DNA from: JANXLS01 sp038227045
GTDB lineage: Bacteria; Planctomycetota; SZUA-567; H5-PLA8
Length of the DNA: 64,000 nt
Direction: 5' to 3'
Assembly (NCBI GenBank): GCA_038227045.1
Contig: JBBRQD010000003.1
Location: 86,561 to 150,560 of the forward strand
Shown: positions 1 through 6,713 of the stretch, piece after piece
Layout of the letters: each line of letters opens with the position of its first letter
How positions within the stretch are numbered: position 1 is the stretch's first letter
Notes under the pieces: model-generated
The model's input: only the letters and a program-made list of their open reading frames with translations
Database searches by the model: none
What the model was told of the DNA's origin: nothing
Position numbers and translations under genes: made by a program

Positions 1-1629
1 CTTTGGCTTGACGATTAAATCGTCGACGCTAAGGCCTTCCACAATTTCGACGTAGTACTCGTCGCGCATTCCGCATTTGACATCCTGTTTGTGCGCCGAG
101 TCGTATTTTTGTTTCTTGGCGTTCGCGTCCACTTTCATCACGTACATCTTGTCCACGCCGTTTTCGCCGTTTTCGCTGGACACATAGCTTTTCGGAACGG
201 CGAGCACGTTCGCGCGCGATTCCAGAACGATGTCAGCTTCGACACGCAGACCCGGCCGGAGCAGTTCGAAAATCGGAAGCATGGCAGGATCCGTGGGTTT
301 GTCGATTTCCATGACGACTTCGACCACTTCGCCGCCTTTGGGCTGGGATGGATCATCCTGGAGCAGTTTGCGCGGGCCGATCTTGCTCATCTCGACGACG
401 CGCGCGGTCAGTTCTTCCTTGCCGAATGCACGGCTCTTGATGGTTGCTTTCAAGTCCGGCTTGATCAGGGCCTGCAATTTTTCGATATCGAATTCCGCGC
501 GCACGCGTTTGTGGTTGAATGCGACGATCCACAACACGTCCTCGTAAGGCATGAGCAGCGTGTCGGGCTCAACGAGACGTTTGACGACCAGGCCTTTGAA
601 CGGCGCGTGCAACTCGTAGCCCAATTTCATCCGTTTCAGGCTCTTCAGAGTCTGCTCGCAGCGCTCCACGGCCGCGTCGGACGTTTTCAACTCCGCCGCT
701 TCGGCATCGTGGCGCAGCAGGTCGAGCTCCTCGTGCTTTTTGTCTTCCCGGGCCTGAGCTTCCGCGAGCGCTTTTTGCGCCATTTCGATTTCAGCGGGCG
801 GAACCGGCGTGGGCGGCTGGGGTTTGTCGAGCCGCCGTGTTTCGGATTCGGCGCGATCCAACTCGGTTCGCGCTTGAGCACTTCGCGCGGCGGCGACTTC
901 CCTGTCTTCGGCGCTTGCCCCTTGTTTGATTTTGTCGTAGTCGGCCAGCGCAAATCGCAGTTCCGCCGCGGCTGCCTCGCTGCCCTGGCCGCTGCGCTTG
1001 GCCTCTTCGCTGCGGATTTTTGCCACGGCCAGGCGCGCGTCGGCGGCACCCAATTCATGCGGAGTCGGGTGCGCGAGCAGTTGCTTCTGTTCGGCCTCTG
1101 CGAGCGTCAAAACGCGTTGCGCGCGCTCGACTGCCAGCTTCGCGTCTTCCTGGCGCTGCTGCCATTCCGCCGCGGAAGCGGGAGCCTTTAATTTTAACAG
1201 CCGCGTTTCGGCATCCAGCGTTTCCGCCCGCGCGCGTTTCAATTCCGCTTCTTTTTTCTCGGCCAAATCGGCCTTTTTTCGCGCAGCCACTCCATCGCGT
1301 TTGGCCTTCGCTTCCTTCAATGCAATTTCTTCCAGCGCAACTCTATCGTCCACTTCGGTGGTATCCATTGTTGCGATCACATCACCAAGCTGCACGGTGC
1401 CGTTTTCTTTCGGTTCAATAGTGGTCACAATCCCGGCGAACGGAAACTTCAAATGCGTAATCGTGCTGTTGCCCTCGATCACGCCGGCCCCGTGCGCGGA
1501 TCTGCGGATGGTCTTCAATTGCGCCGGTATGGGCAGTTCGCTGGAATCCACCGGCAGCCAGAAAAAATAATACACCCCCGCGCCAGCGGCGAGAGCGATC
1601 GAGAGTATCACGATCAACGCTTTCAACAT
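1..1629 (-). CDS. HlyD/DevB-family membrane fusion (periplasmic adaptor) protein, 3' part off the left edge
   Basis: The frame is open from the ATG at 1629 to the window edge, so at least 543 residues are encoded and the C-terminus is missing. Residues about 5-25 are one N-terminal membrane segment (VILSIALAAGAG then VYYFFW). A lipoyl/barrel-sandwich-like stretch follows (GVIEGNSTITHLKFPFAGIV, then GTVQLGDVIATMD). From about residue 90 to 300 it is rich in Ala, Glu, Lys and Arg and reads as a long coiled-coil hairpin. The visible end (EYYVEIVEGL, VDDLIVKPK) resembles the membrane-proximal end of efflux adaptors. It starts 8 bp after the stop of the DevC-like permease, so the two are probably cotranscribed. 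Family membership inside HlyD is secure; the substrate is unknown. A DevA-type ATPase and outer-membrane partner are not visible and may lie to the left. Confidence 0.8.
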   Translation of the reverse strand, partial: MLKALIVILSIALAAGAGVYYFFWLPVDSSELPIPAQLKTIRRSAHGAGVIEGNSTITHLKFPFAGIVTTIEPKENGTVQLGDVIATMDTTEVDDRVALEEIALKEAKAKRDGVAARKKADLAEKKEAELKRARAETLDAETRLLKLKAPASAAEWQQRQEDAKLAVERAQRVLTLAEAEQKQLLAHPTPHELGAADARLAVAKIRSEEAKRSGQGSEAAAAELRFALADYDKIKQGASAEDREVAAARSAQARTELDRAESETRRLDKPQPPTPVPPAEIEMAQKALAEAQAREDKKHEELDLLRHDAEAAELKTSDAAVERCEQTLKSLKRMKLGYELHAPFKGLVVKRLVEPDTLLMPYEDVLWIVAFNHKRVRAEFDIEKLQALIKPDLKATIKSRAFGKEELTARVVEMSKIGPRKLLQDDPSQPKGGEVVEVVMEIDKPTDPAMLPIFELLRPGLRVEADIVLESRANVLAVPKSYVSSENGENGVDKMYVMKVDANAKKQKYDSAHKQDVKCGMRDEYYVEIVEGLSVDDLIVKPK

Positions 1630-1637
1630 TCTTCCAA

Positions 1638-2759
1638 TTAACCCTTAAATACTTCCGCCGGTTCGACACTCATCACTTTCCAGACCGACAGCATTGAGGC
1701 CGCCACGCACACGCCAATGGTTAACAGCACCGCCGCACAGTATTGGTTGAAACTGATCGACAGGTGAATACCCGCGCCACCGATCTTTTGCGCGGCGATC
1801 CAGAGGAATCCTCCGGCAATGATATGCGCCGGAACGGCCCCCGCCACGGCCTGCGCCATGATCACGCCGGCGACTTGAAAATTCGACGCGCCCATCGCTT
1901 TAAGCGTGCCGTACTCCTTTAAGTGTTCCAGCGTCGATGTGTAGAGCACTTGACCCGCCACGACCACACCCACGATCAAACCCATCAGTGCCGCCATACC
2001 CAGCGCCGGGCCCGCGCCGGTTGAATTCAGCCAGTAGTCTTGCGCTTTCTTCGAGAATTCATCGCACGTGTACGCCTCCGTGTAGTCGATGCTGCGCAGG
2101 CTGCCCAACACGTCTGAACTGTTTGCGCCGGGCTCCAGTTCCACGATGATGTAATGAATTGCATCCGTCGGAAGATGCCCAAACGAGCGCGCGTTGTCGA
2201 GGCTCGCGAACAGCATTGGATTGCCCTGGAACGACCGAATGCCGTCGGTCACGCCGACGACGTGCGCCTGCACTTGGCCGACCTCCATGGTGGCGCCCAG
2301 ATCGGCATTATCCAGTTTGCGCTGCGAGGTCGAATCCAGCGTGACCGCGCCGGGTTCGGACAGATCTTTGGCGAAACCGCACAGCAGACGCCAGGGCCGG
2401 CCTATGCCGCGCTCCGCGTCATACCCCACGATCTGCACCGTTTTTTCCTCGCCGTTCTCCAGTTTCCAATGACTGAACACGATCAGCATCGGATGCGCGG
2501 CTTTGACTCCGCGCGTGGAACGGACGATATCCAGCGTGCGCGTCGGAAGCTGTTTCGGAAAATCAAAATTTTCGTGATGCTGCGCGCAGACCCACAGGTC
2601 GCCGTCCGTGTGATCGACGATGATCGACGCGTTCTCCTTGAAGCCCATATATAGGCCCAATTGGATGAAGGCCAGCCCGGCGGCCACCGAAACGCCGATC
2701 AGGGCTGCGGCGAAACGGATCGGCTGGTGCAGAATGATTTGAAATGCCAGTCCAATCAT
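1638..2759 (-). CDS. ABC transporter permease, DevC/FtsX type
   Basis: The 373-residue protein has the MacB/FtsX permease layout: an N-terminal membrane segment (residues about 15-37, ending GLAFIQLGLYMGF), a periplasmic domain of about 200 residues, and three C-terminal membrane segments (GMAALMGLIVGVVVAGQVLY, a second near 300-320, and a last ending in SVEPAEVFKG). The EYGTLKAMGA segment after the second membrane helix is the usual cytoplasmic coupling loop of FtsX permeases. Length and the adjacent HlyD gene fit DevBC-type exporters of glycolipids or other envelope compounds. No nucleotide-binding subunit lies nearby; upstream is a 550-bp non-coding stretch, so the ATPase is either beyond the left edge or elsewhere. 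Confidence 0.82.
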   Translation of the reverse strand: MIGLAFQIILHQPIRFAAALIGVSVAAGLAFIQLGLYMGFKENASIIVDHTDGDLWVCAQHHENFDFPKQLPTRTLDIVRSTRGVKAAHPMLIVFSHWKLENGEEKTVQIVGYDAERGIGRPWRLLCGFAKDLSEPGAVTLDSTSQRKLDNADLGATMEVGQVQAHVVGVTDGIRSFQGNPMLFASLDNARSFGHLPTDAIHYIIVELEPGANSSDVLGSLRSIDYTEAYTCDEFSKKAQDYWLNSTGAGPALGMAALMGLIVGVVVAGQVLYTSTLEHLKEYGTLKAMGASNFQVAGVIMAQAVAGAVPAHIIAGGFLWIAAQKIGGAGIHLSISFNQYCAAVLLTIGVCVAASMLSVWKVMSVEPAEVFKG

Positions 2760-3309
2760 GCGCGTTCTAAATTTCCCAGTCCGTTAAAAAAATACCGTCC
2801 GGCCGCCCTTAACTTTGATTGCAAATTGACCACGCGGCAACTTCAAAGGTAGCTCAAAATGGGCTTTCGACGCTTTCAAAAACGCAAATATACTCTGATT
2901 CAGACGCCGCGCGGCTTGAAATTTCAATAAAAATAATTTATCGAGGCAATCCTCCTGGGGATCGGCGGCTTCCTCGGTAAATGAGCCGCACCGCCCGTGG
3001 CGAGCTAAAAGAGGCGTGCGATCAATGCATTCACAATAGTCGATTTTACTCTATATTTATTGGGCGTGGAATGTCTCGTATAAATGTCGGTAGTATATGG
3101 TGGCGAATGGGTTTATGAGCATTCTGCTCTAAACGCCTTCAAAAAAACTCGAATATTTGCCAAAAATCCTTCAAATCGGTGTGTGAAATACCCTTGACTT
3201 GCCGAAAATGCGCCACATAATCTACTCATTCTTAACAGAGTCGCGCGCACGTCCGTTGTCTTCTGGCAGCGTTGTGTCCGTAGTCGGAATCTGAGGAGGT
3301 CCATTAACC
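2760..3309. other. Intergenic region between divergent genes, no gene seen
   Basis: No open frame here has a plausible start and composition. The region is AT-richer than its flanks and must hold the promoters of the leftward export operon and the rightward coiled-coil gene. A small hairpin (GCGGCT/AGCCGC, 2965-2989) has no T-run. A sigma-70-like promoter is listed separately, and a strong ribosome binding site (GAGGAGGT, 3293-3300) precedes the GTG at 3310. Confidence 0.6.
3194..3223 (+). promoter_or_regulatory. Candidate sigma-70-type promoter for the coiled-coil gene
   Basis: TTGACT at 3194-3199 and TAATCT at 3218-3223 are separated by 18 bp and lie about 90 bp upstream of the GTG start. 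This is a match by eye only. Confidence 0.4.
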
Positions 3310-4179
3310 GTGAGCTTCGTCGCTAAAGTTTTTGTCGTATTTAATTTGATCGTGTCGGCCTTCTTCCTGTATTTTGCAGCGACCATGTGGGCGGCTAACA
3401 CCAAATGGCAGAAAATGTACGAAGCCGAGAAGACTCGGAAGCTGCCTGAGATCGCGGCAGCCGAAAAGCTGCAGGTCGCTCAAGCACAGAAAATTCTTCT
3501 CGCTGAGCAGAAGGAACTGAAGATGCGCGACGAACGCGACAAGGAGAAGCGCGACAAGGAAGAAGCCCGCGAAAATATTCTCAAGCTCACCGCCGACGTC
3601 ACCAAAGCCAACAATGACCGCGATTTGGCCGACAACGAACGCAAGGAAGAAGCGCGCGAAAACAAGCGCCTCGTCGAAGACAACGCCAAGATGCACAATA
3701 TCGTGACCAAACTGCAAATGGCGGTGAACGTCGAACGCGCCAATGCGCAGACTTTCAAGAACGAAAAATCCGATCTGGAATCCGAATTGAACGGTACCAA
3801 GGCAACTTTGGCGACCGCGAATCGCGAAATGAAAACCGCTCAGACCGACGTCGCGAAGCTCTCCGGGCAGATCGAAAATCTGATCCGCAAAGGGATCGAT
3901 GTCTACAAGATTCTCGGCGAAGTGCCCGATCAGCCGGCCATCAATGGCAAGGTGCTGGCAGTGCGCAGCGATGTCGGCCTCGTCATGCTCTCCATCGGCA
4001 GCAACAACAACGTCAAGATCGGGTTTCAGTTCACGATCAGCAAGGGTGCCGATTACAAGGGCATCGTCCAAGTCGTCAATGTGTTCCCGGACATGTGTTC
4101 CGCCAAGATGGTTCAAGGCACAGGAAACACGACAGGCCTGCAAATCGAAACTAACGACGACGCCCAGACGCACTTTTAA
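3310..4179 (+). CDS. Membrane-anchored coiled-coil protein of unknown function, upstream of mreB
   Basis: The GTG start at 3310 is fixed by GAGGAGGT ending 9 bp before it. The 289-residue protein has a single N-terminal membrane segment (about residues 7-29), then a highly charged Lys/Glu/Ala/Arg stretch (about 35-195) that reads as a long coiled coil. It ends in a compact domain (about 205-289) with beta-rich motifs such as KVLAVRSDVGLVMLSIGSN and VKIGFQFTISKGA. That domain loosely recalls the small C-terminal barrel of FlgT-like proteins, but I do not assign it. Topology suggests the coiled coil and C-domain are periplasmic. The next gene, 101 bp downstream, is another single-pass protein, and mreB follows, so a role in envelope organisation is a guess from context. 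Confidence 0.75.
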   Translation: MSFVAKVFVVFNLIVSAFFLYFAATMWAANTKWQKMYEAEKTRKLPEIAAAEKLQVAQAQKILLAEQKELKMRDERDKEKRDKEEARENILKLTADVTKANNDRDLADNERKEEARENKRLVEDNAKMHNIVTKLQMAVNVERANAQTFKNEKSDLESELNGTKATLATANREMKTAQTDVAKLSGQIENLIRKGIDVYKILGEVPDQPAINGKVLAVRSDVGLVMLSIGSNNNVKIGFQFTISKGADYKGIVQVVNVFPDMCSAKMVQGTGNTTGLQIETNDDAQTHF

Positions 4180-4280
4180 ACTGATTTGACGAAAAGTTTT
4201 TTGAATTGCAAGGCATCCGCGCAGTCGTTAGACTAAGTGGGTTGATTGAACGATCCTGTCTCGAATACGGAGTTTAACAG

Positions 4281-4925
4281 ATGGCAAGTTCCGATAGGCC
4301 CAGGTTCGACGTCTACGGCATGATGCTCGTCCTCAGCTTTCTGATGGCGTTGGGCGCGTGCCTGTTGTTGAACGACGAATTGACATCCAACTGGGGCTTC
4401 AAATTGGGTGGCGATCCGCCGAAGGCCCAACTGTGGCACATCACCGAATACCGCGATTTGAACAAAAATTACCCTGTGCCGTATATTGAAGTTCGCCAAA
4501 AAGATTTGGACGAATGGAAAATCATCAACGGAAAAGATTTTCCGGTGAAGGATTTCGACTGGCCGGGTACCGACAAGAGCAAATACAAAGTCAATGAGTT
4601 TCCGGTCGATCCGTTCAAGGATAACAACTGGGAAAGTGCCTTGCCCAGCGCGACGGACGACGATAAAACGAAGAAGGCCAAGCAAGATTTGATGGATCAG
4701 TTCATCATTTTGTTGTCCGCTGTACCGAAGGAAGGCACTGGCGAAACGCCCAAAGAACCGGAAAAGGATCCAGCAAAGGACGCTCCGAAAGACGCTCCCA
4801 AGGATGCTCCAAAAGATGCACCCAAGGACGCTCCGAAAGATGCTCCCAAGGACGCCCCAAAAGACGCGACTAAGGATGCACCGAAGGATGCGGCAAAAGA
4901 CGCAACGAAAGATGCGGCGAAGTAG
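4281..4925 (+). CDS. Single-pass membrane protein with C-terminal KDAP repeat tail
   Basis: This 214-residue protein of unknown family has a short charged N-terminus, a membrane segment (about residues 13-32, MMLVLSFLMALGACLLL) and a soluble region of about 130 residues with several Trp and Tyr. Its tail of about 49 residues is twelve tandem tetrapeptides, mostly KDAP with late KDAT and KDAA variants, ending in K at the stop. The tail is very charged and probably extended. It follows the coiled-coil gene on the same strand and is closed by a clear terminator. The start ATG has GGAG 8 bp upstream. The repeat tail could bind acidic partners or peptidoglycan or act as a spacer; nothing in the sequence decides this. 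Confidence 0.7.
   Translation: MASSDRPRFDVYGMMLVLSFLMALGACLLLNDELTSNWGFKLGGDPPKAQLWHITEYRDLNKNYPVPYIEVRQKDLDEWKIINGKDFPVKDFDWPGTDKSKYKVNEFPVDPFKDNNWESALPSATDDDKTKKAKQDLMDQFIILLSAVPKEGTGETPKEPEKDPAKDAPKDAPKDAPKDAPKDAPKDAPKDAPKDATKDAPKDAAKDATKDAAK
4776..4922 (+). repeat. 12-bp tandem repeat encoding KDAP units
   Basis: Twelve consecutive 12-bp units of the form AARGAYGCNCCN encode (KDA[P/T/A])x12 plus a final K. Third codon positions vary between units (AAG/AAA, GAC/GAT, CCG/CCA/CCC), so the protein repeat seems to be kept by selection and is not a very recent DNA expansion. Confidence 0.9.
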
Positions 4926-4959
4926 AATCAACTCATTTCAATCGTGTTCTAATTTTAAG

Positions 4960-4995
4960 GGCTTGTCCGCCACAGCGGCCAGGCCTTTTTTCTTT
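4960..4995 (+). terminator. Rho-independent terminator after the KDAP gene
   Basis: An 11-bp stem with one mismatch and one G-T pair (4960-4970 with 4975-4985) closes a CACA loop and is followed by TTTTTTCTTT. Confidence 0.85.
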
Positions 4996-5208
4996 CAAAG
5001 AGCCACGACCGCAAGGGAATGGTTTCGCTCGCACTCGCCTTAATTCCAAGTCCTGCTTATCCGCGTTCATTCGCGATTAAGTAGACCGGTGATAAACCGA
5101 AAAACTCCACCTTTTCCTTTCACGTTTTGTGCGCGTTCTACCGATAATATTCGAAGAACATAGATCAGCGATGGGGAGTGGTTTCGTTGCACGCGGCGGG
5201 GACAGGAT

Positions 5209-6267
5209 ATGATTTTTGACGGCTTGCTCGGAATGCTTTCGAAGGATCTGGGCATCGACCTGGGTACAGCCAACACGCTCGTCGTGGCCCGCGGCGAAGG
5301 CATCATCATCTCCGAACCGTCGGTCGTCGCGGTCATCCGCGATACGAACAAAGTCGTGATGTGCAATGGCGAAATCGCCGTGGGCGACGTCGCTAAACGC
5401 ATGATTGGCAGAACGCATTCGAAAATTCAGGCCATTCGCCCGCTGAAAAATGGCGTCATCGCCGACTTCGAAATCACCGAAGCGCTGTTGACGTATTTCA
5501 TCCGCAAAGCGCACGGGCGCAGCCGCTTCATTCATCCGCGTGTCATCGTCGCGGTTCCGTCCGGAATCACGACCGTCGAAAAGCGCGCGGTAATCAATTC
5601 CGCGGAACGCGCCGGCGCGCGCGATGTTCGCTTGATCAAGGAACCGATGGCCGCCGCGCTGGGCGTCGGTCTGCCAGTCACCGAAGCGCGCGGTTCCATG
5701 ATCGTTGACATTGGCGGCGGGACGACCGAGGTCGCGATCCTGTCGCTCTCCGACATCGTTCAAAGTGCTTCATTGCGCTGCGCCGGAGACGAACTCAACA
5801 ACGCGATCATCAAGCACATGAAGGAGGCGTACAACCTTCAAATCGGCGAGCAGACCGCGGAACGCATCAAGATTGAAATCGGCAGCGCCTATCCGCTCGA
5901 CGAAGAGCTGATCCGCGAAGTCAAAGGGCAGGACACGCTGGCCGGCCTGCCGCGCGTCGTAACGATCCGCAGCGAGGAAATTCGCGAAGCGATGCACGAT
6001 CCGCTCGATCAGATTCTCAAAGCGATCAAGGGCACGCTGGAACGCACGCCGCCCGAATTGGCCGCCGACCTGCTCGATACAGGCATCACACTCGCGGGCG
6101 GCGGCGCGCTGCTGCGCGGCATCGACAAAATGCTCGCACGCGAAACGGGCCTGCCCGTCCGCAAATCGGACGACCCGCTCACCGCCGTCGCGCGCGGAAC
6201 GGGCGTGGTCCTCGATCAGATCGACCAGCTTTGGACAGTGCTCGAAGACGGCCGCGAAATCGCGTAG
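5209..6267 (+). CDS. mreB: Rod shape-determining protein MreB
   Basis: The protein has 352 residues, close to the usual 340-350. Actin-fold nucleotide-binding motifs are intact: DLGIDLGTANTLV (phosphate 1), IVDIGGGTTEVAILSLSDIV (phosphate 2) and LAGGGALLRGIDKML (adenosine loop). MreB polymerises on the inner face of the membrane and positions the peptidoglycan elongation machinery. No mreC, mreD, pbp2 or rodA follows: the gene is a single unit ending at a terminator 35 bp downstream. Instead, two membrane-anchored proteins of unknown function lie just upstream on the same strand. A weak GGGG/AGG stretch precedes the ATG. Confidence 0.96.
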   Translation: MIFDGLLGMLSKDLGIDLGTANTLVVARGEGIIISEPSVVAVIRDTNKVVMCNGEIAVGDVAKRMIGRTHSKIQAIRPLKNGVIADFEITEALLTYFIRKAHGRSRFIHPRVIVAVPSGITTVEKRAVINSAERAGARDVRLIKEPMAAALGVGLPVTEARGSMIVDIGGGTTEVAILSLSDIVQSASLRCAGDELNNAIIKHMKEAYNLQIGEQTAERIKIEIGSAYPLDEELIREVKGQDTLAGLPRVVTIRSEEIREAMHDPLDQILKAIKGTLERTPPELAADLLDTGITLAGGGALLRGIDKMLARETGLPVRKSDDPLTAVARGTGVVLDQIDQLWTVLEDGREIA

Positions 6268-6301
6268 CGCGACATTGTTTTAGATTCAATACATAAAAAA
6301 A

Positions 6302-6335
6302 GGCGCGGAGAACCAACTCGTTCCGCGCCTTTTTT
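6302..6335 (+). terminator. Rho-independent terminator of mreB
   Basis: A perfect 8-bp stem GGCGCGGA/TCCGCGCC (6302-6309 with 6322-6329) is followed by six T. It is also the first of three related hairpins. Confidence 0.9.
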
Positions 6336-6459
6336 CATGGCCTGACAGTCCTTGAACCGCAGGCATGGACTTGGCAGGTTCAATACCGGCGCGGAGAAAC
6401 GACTCGTTCCGTGCCGTCTTCACTGCCTTGCCCTAAGCGGAGAACCGACTCGTTCCGCT
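6302..6459 (+). repeat. Three copies of a terminator-like hairpin repeat
   Basis: Copies lie at 6302-6329, 6388-6415 and 6436-6459. Each has the core GCGGAGAAMCRACTCGTTCCG, and each pairs CGGA with TCCG. The first has a 3' T-run; the second and third do not, so they look like decayed or non-terminating duplicates. The 446-bp gap between mreB and hppA holds no other gene. Confidence 0.8.
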
Positions 6460-6713
6460 CTTCTCTCGCAAATAGAATGTCTCCACCGGATATGCGGTTA
6501 TCACATTTTTTAAAAAAAATTTCGTGCGGCAAACTACGGGCATGCGCCGCGCGAATCATTGTGAATATTTTTCCAGCCGTGTTGTATTTCCCTGTGTGCC
6601 GGCCTTTTTTCGGTTTGACAATAGGCCGATAATGTTAGAGAAACGGATCTACGAGTCAGCCAAAAATTCAATTGAGCACGCTGAGGCGTGCATGTCCACA
6701 TAGGAGGAGTCTC

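Noticed and set aside
3304..4173. Long minus-strand open frame mirroring the coiled-coil gene
   Set aside because: Exact antisense shadow of a gene with a strong ribosome site; composition (His, Phe and Leu rich) is that of reverse-strand high-GC frames.
4776..4922. CRISPR-like tandem repeat
   Set aside because: Units are 12 bp with no spacers and encode KDAP peptides in an intact frame.
6672..6713. Longer start for hppA
   Set aside because: The ATG at 6714 has AGGAGG upstream; the earlier one has none.
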